The notes under the pieces were generated by a model, which saw nothing but the letters and a program-made list of their open reading frames with translations, did no database searches and was not told where the DNA came from. A stretch of DNA of 64,000 nucleotides from JACJYC01 sp964558465 (lineage in GTDB: Bacteria > Bacteroidota > Bacteroidia > Chitinophagales > Saprospiraceae). Of this stretch, positions 35,566 through 45,238 are shown piece by piece. A program made the position numbers and the translations under genes. The stretch lies in assembly GCA_964558465.1 (NCBI GenBank), contig CAZLEF010000026.1, positions 1 through 64,000 of the forward strand, given 5' to 3'. Within the stretch, counting starts at the first letter, position 1, and every line of letters begins with the position of its first letter.

Positions 35566-37761
35566 ATGAAAAAATTGCTTTCCATTTTAGCCGTTCTGGT
35601 CACTTTGTCATCCACTATGTATGCCCAAACCAACGTCCGCGGCTGGTACGCCGACGGCCAGGTATGGATCGTATGGGAGGCTTCCCTGCCTTTGCCCAAG
35701 TCTTGCGCGATTTACGCCAAACCCGCGCCTTTTGCCAATACGGACAACGCCACTTTGGTTGGCCGGGTTTTCGACTGGGAGTACGGCGCCGTGGCATTAA
35801 AAGAACAGGTGAGTCCGACCTCCACGTTCCGTATCCCCGATGGCCAGGGTGGGCAATACCAGTTGGCCTTAAACGAGGCCCTGTTTGTCGCTACGCCCCA
35901 CCAGGCCGGCGCCTTGTATTTTGCGGTGGTCGCCTGCGACAGCCTGTGTGAAAATACCGTCACTGCAGGGGTAAACCTGACCCAAAACCCGGTCCCCTTC
36001 GATTACGATCCGGCAGGCGACCCGGTGGAATGCCATTTACAAGCGGTATTTCCCTCGCCCTTTGCCTCCAACCATACCTGTCTGGCTTATTATCTATGGG
36101 CCGACGGCCGGCAAAATCAATGGGAAAACCGGCCCGATTTCCCGGTCATGGCCAATGCAGCCAAAAATGGCATGCCCAGTTTGTTTATGATCGGTATTCC
36201 GCCGGATCTGGACACCACTCAGCCTTTTCCCATGACCGTCTGGCTGCACGGCGGCGGCGGCCAGGCGCGGCAGTCCCTGCCCGGTTCGCGGCCTATTGTC
36301 GATATCAAACCGAACAAAGGGGTTACCCTGACGCATAACGACGACCTATACGGCTGGCGCAGTACCGTGCCGCCCAACCCGGACGGCCCCAGTTGGCATT
36401 TCGGTTGGCGCAAAAATTACAACCCTTTTTCTTCCGATAACCTGCCCACCGAAATCGACACCATTATCAATTATACCCAACGCCGTTATATCTGGATTGA
36501 TGAATGGCTCATCCGGAATTTTAATATCGACCGCAACCGCATCAATATCAACGGGCACAGCATGGGCTCAGCCGGAGCGACCGCATTGGCTAAGGTTTTT
36601 CCGGATCATTATGCATCCGCCACTCTTTTTAACAATGGCTTCGGCGGATCGGAACCGGGTGAAGGGGGTATTATTTTTGGACCCGTCGAACTGGATTTTC
36701 CGACCAATCTGGTCAACCGGAACGGGGAAACCGTTCATCATAAAGACGTATGGAACTTGATCGACAATTGCGCACCGCAACGCGACTGGCCGCTATTCCG
36801 TTCTTTTCACGGTAAAAACGACGATAACGGCACGATGCGATGGGATGCTTATGTGATCGAAAACTACCGCACTGCCGACTCCCTGGCCACCGGCGCCCAC
36901 CTGATGTGGAGCGAACGAAGCCACGGCATCGACGAGGGGCCCAACTACAACGACCACTGGCACAACGGCAACAATCCGGATCAGCAAACCGCCGTGGACG
37001 ATGTAGCTTACGAGGAAAATTTCAGGTCGGATATTGCTTATCCCGCCTTTTTCAACCACCGCCTCGACCCGTCGGCCAACGACCCGGGCGACGGGACGAT
37101 CGGTACCGGCCCCAACGGGGTGGGCGACGATTGGGGCTCCTGGGGCGGCTATCACCGCTGGGATTTGAACGGGATAACCGACACCCCCGGCGAATGGTCG
37201 GTGGAAGCGTGGCTGGAAAATAATTCGGTTTTTGACAACGATAATTGCCCGGACGAACAACTGACCGCCGACCTCGCCATCCGCAAACCCCGGCAATTCA
37301 AACCCGCAACCGGACAATTACTCAACTGGAAAGTAGAAGACGCGGCCTCTGACGACCTGCTGCAAAACGGCCAGGCCGCCGTTCAGGAAGACGACCTGGT
37401 TGTTATTCCTCAAATTGTGGTTTACAGGGAAGATATCCGCCGGGTCAGGATTACCGTTTCTGATCCGCTGGTATCGGCCCCGGAACCCGCCCGGGAAGAA
37501 GGGTTCGAAGGGCTGGTCATTGCGCCGAACCCTTCTGCCGGGGAGACCTCGCTTTTTGTCCGTTCCGGTCGGGCAACCCCGGCCGAGATCCGGGTGACTG
37601 CACCTGGCGGACAGACCGTCGCTTTCAAAACCCAACTTTTACCCGGAGAAAACCGGGTATCATTGGCTGAATTTCACAGCCTGCCATCGGGTTTTTACAC
37701 GGTTTCTATCCATGCTGAGGGCAAACGGAGATGGGCAAAGTGGCTCAAATTTGCTCCCTGA
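35566..37761 (+). CDS. Secreted alpha/beta-hydrolase with type IX sorting domain
   Basis: The 731-residue protein starts with a signal peptide (KKLLSILAVLVTLSSTMYAQ). The N-terminal ~130 residues are a beta-rich module (GWYADGQVWIVWEA). The centre is an esterase-like alpha/beta-hydrolase: the oxyanion region TVWLHGGGGQ, the nucleophile elbow NGHSMGSAG, and acidic and His candidates in FHGKNDDNG and WSERSHGIDEG. The C-terminal ~85 residues are a type IX sorting domain (GLVIAPNPSAGETSLFV, PSGFYTVSI), so it is exported to the cell surface. The substrate is unknown; ester or carbohydrate-ester bonds are plausible. Its promoter shares a motif with the upstream two-component operon. Confidence 0.85.
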   Translation: MKKLLSILAVLVTLSSTMYAQTNVRGWYADGQVWIVWEASLPLPKSCAIYAKPAPFANTDNATLVGRVFDWEYGAVALKEQVSPTSTFRIPDGQGGQYQLALNEALFVATPHQAGALYFAVVACDSLCENTVTAGVNLTQNPVPFDYDPAGDPVECHLQAVFPSPFASNHTCLAYYLWADGRQNQWENRPDFPVMANAAKNGMPSLFMIGIPPDLDTTQPFPMTVWLHGGGGQARQSLPGSRPIVDIKPNKGVTLTHNDDLYGWRSTVPPNPDGPSWHFGWRKNYNPFSSDNLPTEIDTIINYTQRRYIWIDEWLIRNFNIDRNRININGHSMGSAGATALAKVFPDHYASATLFNNGFGGSEPGEGGIIFGPVELDFPTNLVNRNGETVHHKDVWNLIDNCAPQRDWPLFRSFHGKNDDNGTMRWDAYVIENYRTADSLATGAHLMWSERSHGIDEGPNYNDHWHNGNNPDQQTAVDDVAYEENFRSDIAYPAFFNHRLDPSANDPGDGTIGTGPNGVGDDWGSWGGYHRWDLNGITDTPGEWSVEAWLENNSVFDNDNCPDEQLTADLAIRKPRQFKPATGQLLNWKVEDAASDDLLQNGQAAVQEDDLVVIPQIVVYREDIRRVRITVSDPLVSAPEPAREEGFEGLVIAPNPSAGETSLFVRSGRATPAEIRVTAPGGQTVAFKTQLLPGENRVSLAEFHSLPSGFYTVSIHAEGKRRWAKWLKFAP

Positions 37762-37818
37762 CGATCAATGACCGATCAATTCCTCCCATGATCAGTTACC
37801 TGATTCCTCAAGTATCGG

Positions 37819-39459
37819 TCATTCAATCCGATCCGCTTTGTGTTCACCGTTTTGGAGCAAGGTCAAACTTGTCACTTTTCCTGTGTTGTCGGAATTGAAT
37901 ACCATTTTTGCATCAATCGATTTAGTGTAGAATTTATGCAGTTCATAAGGGAGAATTTCCAATTTATCCTGGCCGGTAGCCTGTGCAAACAGTTGATTGC
38001 CTTCTTTGGTAATGGTCAGGATAAATCCCGGCGCCAGCTGGTATTTGCCCGGGTATTTTTCGAGCCATTCCGGGGCGATTTCAATGGCTGTCAACTTTGT
38101 AATGGGTTTATCCGTCCGCATCCAGGTGATATCGTCCGAAGTGCTCTTTGAAACAACGGAGGCGATGGCGCCTTTTGGATCCCGGATAAACTCCAGGGTA
38201 GTCAGGCTGTTGTCGAAAAAGAATTTATCTTTTGCATACGGGTGGATCAGAAATTTCGAACCCCCTGTGCGGGCGGAATACATTTTCCCGTCTTCAAAAG
38301 TAAGGATGCGCTGTTCGCCTGTTTCCGATTCGTAGATAGCTTCGTAGGCTTTCAACTCGGCTGCCGGCATTTCTATCTTTTCCCATTTGAAGGGTTTTCC
38401 GATGGCGATGCCGGCCATTTTATAAGCTGCGTCGTCCGGCCCTTTGCAGGTGCAATTGGAGAAAAGCGCCACAAAAACTTTTTCATCGGGCAGGTAAAGA
38501 GAGGCGGTCAAAAAGCCGTTGATGCCGCCGCCATGTCCGATTACCGGGCTGCCCTGCACGTTGCCCAGCGACCAGCCGTAGCCATAACCCGTGGGTTTGC
38601 CGTTGTTCAGTTTGAAGGCGGTATGGGCCTTCATCCGGCTTTCCTTGCTCACCACTTTGTCGTCCATTACGGCTTTGTACCAGGTGTACAGATCGTCGAC
38701 ATTTGACAGTAGGGAGCCGGCGGCATAGGGCTGGGTCATGCTCAGAAAATCGGCGTTGGTGTTGCCGGTTTCGCCTTCCTGGTATCCGGCTGCCCGGTTT
38801 TTGATGATGGGCGCGGTATTACCGTAATACGAATGGTTCATACCCAGGGGTTTGAAGAAATTTTCATCCAGGAAAGCTTCGTAGGTTTTGCCCGAAACGA
38901 TCTCGATGATATACCCCAGCAGGAAATAAGCGGAGTTGTTGTACCGGTAGGCCTCCCCCGGGGCAAAATCCATGGGTTCGTCCTTGAAATAATCCACCAT
39001 TTCTTTGGGCGTAAAATCCCTTTTTCGTTCCTCGTCCGTCCATTTCTCCAGGCCGGTATAACTTTTTATTCCGGAGGTATGGGTCAGGAGGTGTTCTACC
39101 GTGATTTTGTGGCCGTGTGTCGGATAGTCCGGGATGAATTTGGTGATTTCGTCCTGGAGTGAAAGTTTGCCCAGTTCTGCCAGCCTTAGAATGGCGCAGG
39201 CGGTAAACTGTTTGCTGATGGAGCCGATCCGGAACACGTGTTCGGGTTTCATGGCAACATCCAGTTCGATATTCGCTTTGCCAAAAGCCTTACGGTAGAG
39301 GATCTGGCCGTTTTTCACCACCAGGGCGGAAGCGCCCGGGCCGTCGGCGGGGAATTGAGCGGCCAGGATTTCGTCGATTTGGCTTTCCAGAGACTGGGTC
39401 CCTGCGTTGAATGCAACAAAAAGGAAAAACAACAACGAAGGTATTTTGAAATTCATCAT
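37819..39459 (-). CDS. Secreted serine hydrolase of the class C beta-lactamase family
   Basis: From the double ATG at 39459/39456 the protein has 546 residues with a signal peptide (KIPSLLFFLFVAFNAGTQ); the longer reading adds an unlikely basic leader. The penicillin-recognising motifs are present: SxxK in RIGSISKQF (about 80-83), YxN in EAYRYNNSAYF and HGG in VIGHGGGINGF. The last ~190 residues form a separate beta-rich domain found in many Bacteroidota members. Such proteins may be D-aminopeptidases, esterases or peptidoglycan-modifying enzymes. The sequence alone does not imply antibiotic resistance. Confidence 0.9.
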   Translation of the reverse strand: MMNFKIPSLLFFLFVAFNAGTQSLESQIDEILAAQFPADGPGASALVVKNGQILYRKAFGKANIELDVAMKPEHVFRIGSISKQFTACAILRLAELGKLSLQDEITKFIPDYPTHGHKITVEHLLTHTSGIKSYTGLEKWTDEERKRDFTPKEMVDYFKDEPMDFAPGEAYRYNNSAYFLLGYIIEIVSGKTYEAFLDENFFKPLGMNHSYYGNTAPIIKNRAAGYQEGETGNTNADFLSMTQPYAAGSLLSNVDDLYTWYKAVMDDKVVSKESRMKAHTAFKLNNGKPTGYGYGWSLGNVQGSPVIGHGGGINGFLTASLYLPDEKVFVALFSNCTCKGPDDAAYKMAGIAIGKPFKWEKIEMPAAELKAYEAIYESETGEQRILTFEDGKMYSARTGGSKFLIHPYAKDKFFFDNSLTTLEFIRDPKGAIASVVSKSTSDDITWMRTDKPITKLTAIEIAPEWLEKYPGKYQLAPGFILTITKEGNQLFAQATGQDKLEILPYELHKFYTKSIDAKMVFNSDNTGKVTSLTLLQNGEHKADRIE

Positions 39460-39579
39460 TTCCGGATGGATTTTATGATTTCCGTAAAGGTAATAAAATC
39501 TGGAATGCCGCCGGTACAAGAACAAACAGACCGGTAAAAACTGTTCTCAGGATGCCGGTCAGCAGCAACGGATAGTTAT

Positions 39580-40578
39580 TCATTCAATTTTATCTTCAAA
39601 CCCCGCCGCCAATCGTTCCCTTAGCCCCGCCTTTACGGTTTCCTCTGCAAATGCATGTTCCACCGCCTCCAGGTTGCACCGCAGGAAATGAGCTTTTTCC
39701 CAGCCGAACACCCGGTGCAAAGTCGCGTATTCGTCCGCCAGCGTGACGTCGGAGATGGTGCGGGCGTCAGTATTGACGCTCATGGAAATGCCGGCCCGGT
39801 ACAGCTTGTCGGCGCTGTGGCCGGTGATCTTATCGAACACATTGGTCTGTACGTTGCTGGTGGGGCAGACTTCGAGGTGGATGTTTTGCGCCTTCAGGAA
39901 TGCCATCAATCCGGGGTCTTCGGCGCTGCGCACGCCGTGCCCGATCCGGCTGGGATGAAAATGCCGGAGGGTTTCCCATACGCTGTCGGGGCCGCGCGCT
40001 TCGCCTGCATGGGCGGTGCAGTTGATCCCTTTTTCCCCGGCGTATTGAAAAGCGGAGATATGATTGTCGATCGGAAACCCCGCTTCATCCGCGGCGATAT
40101 CGAAACCGACAACATGCGTACCTTTGAAATGTTCCACCAGCCGGACCGTTTCCATGCTCTGCGCCTCGGAATAATGCCGGAGGGTACACAGGATGAGGCC
40201 GGCCTGAACGCCGGTTTGCCGGATGCCTTCTTCCATGGCCTCATCGACCGAGCGGACAATCTCCGCCGGTTTCAACCCCTTTTGCAGGTGTTCCAGCGGT
40301 GCAAACCGGATCTCGGCATAAATGACATTGTCGGCTTTGAGTTGATCAAAAAGATCCAGCGTTACCAGGCGCAGTTGTTCCAGGGTCTGCATCAGTTCGA
40401 TGCCCTTGACGGCGCGAGTAATAAAATCGGCCAGATCCCGGCATTTGGGCGGGCCGACGAAGTGCGCCCTGTATTCTTCGATTGTCACCGCCGGATTGAG
40501 TTTTCTGACGACGTCGTAACTCAGGGAACAGTCGAGGTGCAGGTGCAATTCGATTTTGGGTAAAGCGGAAAATTTCAT
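39580..40578 (-). CDS. add: Adenosine deaminase
   Basis: The 332-residue protein has the amidohydrolase metal site: H12 and H14 in ELHLHLDCS, His in NCTAHAGEARGP, the following RIGHG and the Asp of SVNTDAR. The standard GS after the first motif is CS, and the usual NTDDP is NTDAR, as in the NTDxR branch of bacterial enzymes. Function: hydrolysis of adenosine to inosine in purine salvage. A related purine deaminase cannot be excluded. It lies 120 bases upstream of the serine hydrolase on the same strand. Confidence 0.88.
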   Translation of the reverse strand: MKFSALPKIELHLHLDCSLSYDVVRKLNPAVTIEEYRAHFVGPPKCRDLADFITRAVKGIELMQTLEQLRLVTLDLFDQLKADNVIYAEIRFAPLEHLQKGLKPAEIVRSVDEAMEEGIRQTGVQAGLILCTLRHYSEAQSMETVRLVEHFKGTHVVGFDIAADEAGFPIDNHISAFQYAGEKGINCTAHAGEARGPDSVWETLRHFHPSRIGHGVRSAEDPGLMAFLKAQNIHLEVCPTSNVQTNVFDKITGHSADKLYRAGISMSVNTDARTISDVTLADEYATLHRVFGWEKAHFLRCNLEAVEHAFAEETVKAGLRERLAAGFEDKIE

Positions 40579-40722
40579 ACCACTTATTTCAGGTTGATCC
40601 GTGCGAAGTTGTTTGACGAAAATATGGTTACAATACCGGGACAGGTTATAAGGGTTCGGCGTTGTTTATTATGGTTGTTGAGCCACCAGGCATGGTAACG
40701 TTATTTCCGGCTCGGATGATAA

Positions 40723-40758
40723 CCACAAGGTACGCCATTTTCTTTGTGCTCCTTGTGG
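40723..40758. terminator. Hairpin in the spacer after the DUF5686 gene
   Basis: CCACAAGG (40723-40730) pairs with CCTTGTGG (40751-40758) across 20 bases. It lies about 47 bases beyond the stop codon of the minus-strand gene. Confidence 0.35.
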
Positions 40759-40804
40759 CAGCCTTGTGTCCATGTGTTAAATAATTCCCCGATTTTGAGC
40801 GTCG

Positions 40805-43297
40805 TTAAAAAAAGAAATACATCCCCCCCACCACATTAAACCGGCTGGCCTCCGGGTTATCCAGGTAATTAAGCCGCCAGATGGCGTCTACCCGCAGGAA
40901 TTTGAAGATGTTTTCGATGCCCACCCCAACTTCCATGAACGGTTTTTTATCGGGCGGCCGGAAGCCGGTATAGGTGTCCAGGCCGGAAGGCGCAAAAAGA
41001 TTCAGCCGGTTGGCCTCGCGGTTCCGCGCCGAAAGCGAACCGGCCACAGCTTTGAAACTGATCACCTCGCGCCATTTCAGTTTCCGCATCAGGGGGATCT
41101 TGTTGAGGAAATACCCGTCGAAATGATGTTCCAGGATGAGGCTGGCGTAGGTATCGCTGGCAAATTCGTACCGGTTCATGGTATTGAAGATCCCGCGGCC
41201 CATGAAATAAGCTTCGTTGCCCGGGTGTACTTCCAGGAGCAAAAACGGCAATTCACCGAACACTTTTCCGGCCCTGAACCGGTAGCTGAGCCACCCGACC
41301 GGGTTGATGTTGAAATAATGCCGGTAATACAGCGAAATCTTGTGGTAGTGGTAATCGCTCCCGAGCAGATCATTGATCCCCAGCGTATACTGAAGCTCGA
41401 TGGCGGGGTGTTTGGTGCCCAGGCTGGCGCGGTCGAAGGTCAGGTCAATAAACTCTTCCTTGAACGCAAAGCGTGTTTTGATAATAAGTTCAGTGGTGTT
41501 GATGGTGGTATCCACCTCCCCTGTTCCATGCGGCCGGAGATATACAAAATTAAAACCCCCGCCGTCGGCAGCAATGCCGCCGTACGGGTCCAGGTGCCTG
41601 CTCAGCAGCGTGAGGCGGTTGGAAAATCCATTGTTCCAGTACCGTTCGAAATAGGCTTTGGCTTCTTTTACCTGGATGAGTTTCATGGGCAGGTCGCGCC
41701 GCAGAAAGCCGGAAAAAAGGTCGCCTTCTTCAAAAGACTCCGTATTTTCATTGCTTTGGCTGATGTCGGAATTATAAGCCAGCCCCAGCATTTTCCGGGG
41801 GTCGCGGCTGGACAGGTACCGCAACTCCGCTCCGTATTTGAAGACTTCATCCCTGAATCCATATGCTCCGTAGGCGTTGAGCCGGATTTTTTTGCTCAAC
41901 CGGTTGCTGGTTCGCAAGCCCAACCGGATGCGGCTGCCTTCTACCGGGTTGCTGTTGTAGATGGAAAAATACGGTCCGAATTCCAGTTTTCCTACATCGA
42001 CATAGCCGTCAACCAGGGTTTTTAATACCTGAGAATAGGTTTTATAGGCCGGGGTATTCTTCAGGCTGTCAACCATAGCGTAAATGCCGGCTTCGTTTTT
42101 GGCCAGCGGCTCGTGCCTGGCCGTTTGCCAGTAAGCCTCATCTTTGATCAGGGTTTCAGGCGCGGGTCTGGGTTGTTTTTCCGGGATGTTTACGGCGAAA
42201 TCCGGATCGTAATCCCGGAAGGTGACGGTATGGCGGCCGATCATGCCGGGCGCTTTTTCGGCGGGTTTGAAATCCAGGATCGTTTTTTTGCGGTTGGGCA
42301 GCCAGCTGCCTTGCTGGTATTCAAAATCCTGGTAGATGATGATGCGGTTGACCAGGTTGATGTTGACATCCGGGCTCATGCGCATATTCACCTTCTGGAT
42401 CGCAAAGGTGGAATCGGCCACCCAAAAATCACCGTAAAAAGTATTCTCTTGTTTGCGTTTGGGTTTGAATTTAAGCTGATAACTCCACTGGTTCCGGATG
42501 AAAAGGCTGTCGATGATATAATACTCGTAATAACTCAACCCACTGTTGGAAAAAGGACTGGCGAAGGGTTTCTCCAGAATATAAATCCAGTTGTCGTAAA
42601 CGCTGAAAGGGGTGTATATCTTTTTGATGTAATCGATGATCGTGGCATTGTTAACACCAGAGGTGCGCTGGGCCAGAACAATTTCGCTCCATTGTTTTTT
42701 ATCTCCGTCGTAATAAACATTGGAAACGGTTTCGTTGAGATAGACCGGCAGAAAGGGTTTTTCGTCGGAAGTGCTGTCGAAATTTTCAAAAATGAAGGCA
42801 AAGGGTTTCATCAGTTTGCTGTCCCTGAGTTTGGGGGGCACATTTTCAAAATCGAGTTCAAGTTTGGCGTAACTTTGGTACCCGATATTGGGAAAATACT
42901 CCAGGCGGTTGCGCTCCTTGTTGGCGATAATGCCGCGCACAATGGCGTTTGCGGGGTTTTCGCCGGCGACCACCACTACTTCCGACAAGGTCAGGCGATC
43001 AGCGTGGAGCACAAAATTCACGGTTTGTTCCGTATCCTTACCCAATGCCATTTGGGCTGTCTGGTACCCGATGGCGGACGCGCTCAGGCTGTTGCCCGGC
43101 AGTTTTCCGGTCGTCAGTTCATAGTACCCGTCCAGGTCGGATGAAACCCCTGTGGTTGTCCCTTCGAAGAACACATTGCAGAAGGAGACGCCTTCTTCCG
43201 TATCTGCATCGATCACCCGCCCGCGGATGGTAAAGTTCTGGGGCAAGGCCAGGCCGGGTGGAATCAAAACTGCACAAATCAGCAAAAAGCGTAACAT
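40805..43297 (-). CDS. DUF5686 outer-membrane protein with carboxypeptidase-like regulatory domain
   Basis: The 830-residue precursor has a signal peptide (LRFLLICAVLIPPGLALPQ), then a carboxypeptidase-D-like beta domain (FTIRGRVIDADTEEGVSF, GYYELTTGKLPGNS) of the type that precedes TonB-dependent receptors. The rest is the DUF5686 domain, predicted as an outer-membrane beta-barrel from alternating aromatic strands and the C-terminal aromatic residues (NVVGGMYFFF). Function unknown; it is widespread in Bacteroidota envelopes. A -7 box (minus strand TAATTTTG, 43356-43363) is upstream. Confidence 0.9.
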   Translation of the reverse strand: MLRFLLICAVLIPPGLALPQNFTIRGRVIDADTEEGVSFCNVFFEGTTTGVSSDLDGYYELTTGKLPGNSLSASAIGYQTAQMALGKDTEQTVNFVLHADRLTLSEVVVVAGENPANAIVRGIIANKERNRLEYFPNIGYQSYAKLELDFENVPPKLRDSKLMKPFAFIFENFDSTSDEKPFLPVYLNETVSNVYYDGDKKQWSEIVLAQRTSGVNNATIIDYIKKIYTPFSVYDNWIYILEKPFASPFSNSGLSYYEYYIIDSLFIRNQWSYQLKFKPKRKQENTFYGDFWVADSTFAIQKVNMRMSPDVNINLVNRIIIYQDFEYQQGSWLPNRKKTILDFKPAEKAPGMIGRHTVTFRDYDPDFAVNIPEKQPRPAPETLIKDEAYWQTARHEPLAKNEAGIYAMVDSLKNTPAYKTYSQVLKTLVDGYVDVGKLEFGPYFSIYNSNPVEGSRIRLGLRTSNRLSKKIRLNAYGAYGFRDEVFKYGAELRYLSSRDPRKMLGLAYNSDISQSNENTESFEEGDLFSGFLRRDLPMKLIQVKEAKAYFERYWNNGFSNRLTLLSRHLDPYGGIAADGGGFNFVYLRPHGTGEVDTTINTTELIIKTRFAFKEEFIDLTFDRASLGTKHPAIELQYTLGINDLLGSDYHYHKISLYYRHYFNINPVGWLSYRFRAGKVFGELPFLLLEVHPGNEAYFMGRGIFNTMNRYEFASDTYASLILEHHFDGYFLNKIPLMRKLKWREVISFKAVAGSLSARNREANRLNLFAPSGLDTYTGFRPPDKKPFMEVGVGIENIFKFLRVDAIWRLNYLDNPEASRFNVVGGMYFFF

Positions 43298-43355
43298 AGT
43301 TTTCCAGGATTTCGAGCGTCCAGAGTCGGCGCGATGGTTTGATCGCCGGATGTTT

Positions 43356-43363
43356 CAAAATTA
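43356..43363 (-). promoter_or_regulatory. -7 box (TAATTTTG) for the DUF5686 gene
   Basis: An exact TAnnTTTG match on the minus strand, 58 bases before the ATG at 43297. Confidence 0.4.
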
Positions 43364-43453
43364 GGTAATGGATATAACGCCCAAATTAGACGCTATTTTT
43401 GGATGAATGGTTTAAAAAAAAGCGGTTCGTCCGGAAAAAAACAAAGAACAGCC

Positions 43454-44053
43454 TCATTGACCGGCTTTTTCCCAGAACTTTAACTTGCCCTCCAATGCAG
43501 AAGATTGAAGGACAAAGTCCGGCGGAATTTCATCCGAATAACTAAAATAGGTGGCCAGCCGGGTACCGGCCGGCATTTTTTCAAGCTGCTCTCTGACATA
43601 AGAAGAATACAAAGGGTATAGTTTTTTGTCGAGTGGAATTGAATCGTCCATTCGTCCTGTTTGATCCATATTTTCATAAAATGGATTGAAACAATAAAAA
43701 GCATTGAATTCGTCGAACCCGATTTCGGTGATATTCGCGTGAATGAACCGGACGTTGGGCAATCCGAAACGGGCCAAAACCCGGTTGGAAGCCAGATACA
43801 GGCTTTCACGCTGTTCAACTCCTGTAAAATGCCCGGTGGTGAAGGCGGCGCCGATCATACAAAATTTGCCGGCGCCGGAACCAATGTCCAAAACCCTCGC
43901 ACCTGGTTTTCCGGCAAGAAACCGGGCCGCCGGCGCAGCAGCCGCAACCGGGGTAAAATGGAACTCTGCCAGATGCCGGATGTTTTCCGGATAAATCGAG
44001 TCAAACGCTTCGTCCGTTACAGGTAAACCAGCCTTCAGGTGTTTAAAGATCAT
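43454..44053 (-). CDS. Class I SAM-dependent methyltransferase
   Basis: The 199-residue protein has the S-adenosylmethionine site ARVLDIGSGAGKFCMIGA (about 53-70). An acidic residue at the end of the next strand (TGVEQRESLYLAS) and NVRFIHANITEIGFDEF as motif II follow. The substrate cannot be told. It is the last gene of a three-gene minus-strand set (membrane protein, glycosyltransferase, methyltransferase), 24 bases after the glycosyltransferase stop, so it may act on a glycan or lipid product of that enzyme. Confidence 0.88.
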   Translation of the reverse strand: MIFKHLKAGLPVTDEAFDSIYPENIRHLAEFHFTPVAAAAPAARFLAGKPGARVLDIGSGAGKFCMIGAAFTTGHFTGVEQRESLYLASNRVLARFGLPNVRFIHANITEIGFDEFNAFYCFNPFYENMDQTGRMDDSIPLDKKLYPLYSSYVREQLEKMPAGTRLATYFSYSDEIPPDFVLQSSALEGKLKFWEKAGQ

Positions 44054-44077
44054 TCTTTTCTGCTTTATTCTCCGATT

Positions 44078-45238
44078 TCACCGGGTCTGCCGCCCCTTCC
44101 ACTCATAGCGCTTGTTAAAAATCGCGGCTATTCCAACCAATGCAAAGTAAATCACATGCAGGAACTGAGCCGGCAGGAAAGACCGCATCAACTCCGGCCG
44201 GTCGAAAAAGCGGGTAGCTGTCCGCAAAAAGAAAAAATCCGCCGTCAGCTTCACACCCCAGGCGCAGAGGATAAAAAATACCGCATCCGCTCCGGCCCAG
44301 GGCAGGCTCAAGGCGCCCAGGATCAACGCCCAGGACAATACAAACACGAGCCCCTGTATCCCCAGCAACCGCCATTGCCGGTAAGCGCCCGACTTGGAAG
44401 CCCAACGCAATCGCTGGCGGACAAAATCCCTTATCGTGGGCATTGCCCGGGTATGGACGGTGGCTTCCGTGTTTTTTAAAAAACGGATCCGTCCTGGAAA
44501 AGCCGCGGCCATTTTTTGTGACAGCAGCAGATCGTCGCCCGAAGCCAGGTGGGTATGGCCTGCAAAACCGCCCACCTCCCGAAAAGCCTGCCTGGAATAA
44601 GCCAGATTGGCGCCGTTGCTGAGGTGAAACCCACCTGAAAAGACGCCGGCCCCTGTCAGAAGCATCATGCCGAGATAATCCAGGGACTGAAACCGCTCCA
44701 AAAGGTTGGATTCTCTGTGAAAACCAACGGGCCCCGAAACCAGCAGGCTGTTTTGATTTTCACAGCAAAATGCGAGGCGCCGGAGCCACCCGGCAGGCGC
44801 CTCGCAATCCGCATCCGTACAGGCGATCCACTCTCCGCCCGACTGGTCAATGCCCAATAGAAGGGCCTGTTTTTTCAGGGCAATTCCAGTCAAAACATAA
44901 CCGGGAAAATCTGCTAACCGGATCAACCTGAGCCTGGGGTCTTTGATTTCGGAAACGATCCGGGCAGTGGCATCCTCTGAATGATCGTCGATCACTAAAA
45001 TCTCCATTAAATCCGGGGGGTAAGATTGGCGGAGAACGGATTGAATGCATTCCCCGATATGGTCTGCTTCATTCCGGGCCGGGATCAGGATGCTGATCCG
45101 GGTGGATGGAACCCAATTTTCCGGAAGGTTCAGGGGGCGCAATTGTCGCCAGATCCGGAGGACCCAACCCAGCAGCAATGCGTAAAGAAGCCCCAAGAAC
45201 AGGGCAATGCTACTGATCAAACAGATTATCGTACTCAT
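44078..45238 (-). CDS. Membrane glycosyltransferase, family 2
   Basis: From the ATG at 45238 the protein has 386 residues; longer readings start inside the upstream gene. An N-terminal helix (CLISSIALFLGLLYALLLGW) is followed by a GT-A domain: ISILIPARNEADHIGECIQS, VIDDHSEDATARI, the DxD-like ACTDADCEAP and the acceptor motif RQRLRWASKS (QxxRW). Three or four C-terminal helices complete a processive-type or lipid-linked transferase. It overlaps the upstream membrane-protein gene by 29 bases, which supports cotranscription and translational coupling. The sugar and acceptor are unknown. Confidence 0.9.
   Translation of the reverse strand: MSTIICLISSIALFLGLLYALLLGWVLRIWRQLRPLNLPENWVPSTRISILIPARNEADHIGECIQSVLRQSYPPDLMEILVIDDHSEDATARIVSEIKDPRLRLIRLADFPGYVLTGIALKKQALLLGIDQSGGEWIACTDADCEAPAGWLRRLAFCCENQNSLLVSGPVGFHRESNLLERFQSLDYLGMMLLTGAGVFSGGFHLSNGANLAYSRQAFREVGGFAGHTHLASGDDLLLSQKMAAAFPGRIRFLKNTEATVHTRAMPTIRDFVRQRLRWASKSGAYRQWRLLGIQGLVFVLSWALILGALSLPWAGADAVFFILCAWGVKLTADFFFLRTATRFFDRPELMRSFLPAQFLHVIYFALVGIAAIFNKRYEWKGRQTR

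Noticed and set aside
37819..39459. Antibiotic-resistance beta-lactamase
   Set aside because: Motifs fit the wider serine hydrolase family; length and extra domain argue for an endogenous enzyme, and resistance cannot be concluded.
42113..43144. 343-residue plus-strand reading frame
   Set aside because: Antisense to the DUF5686 gene, which has a signal peptide and recognisable domains.
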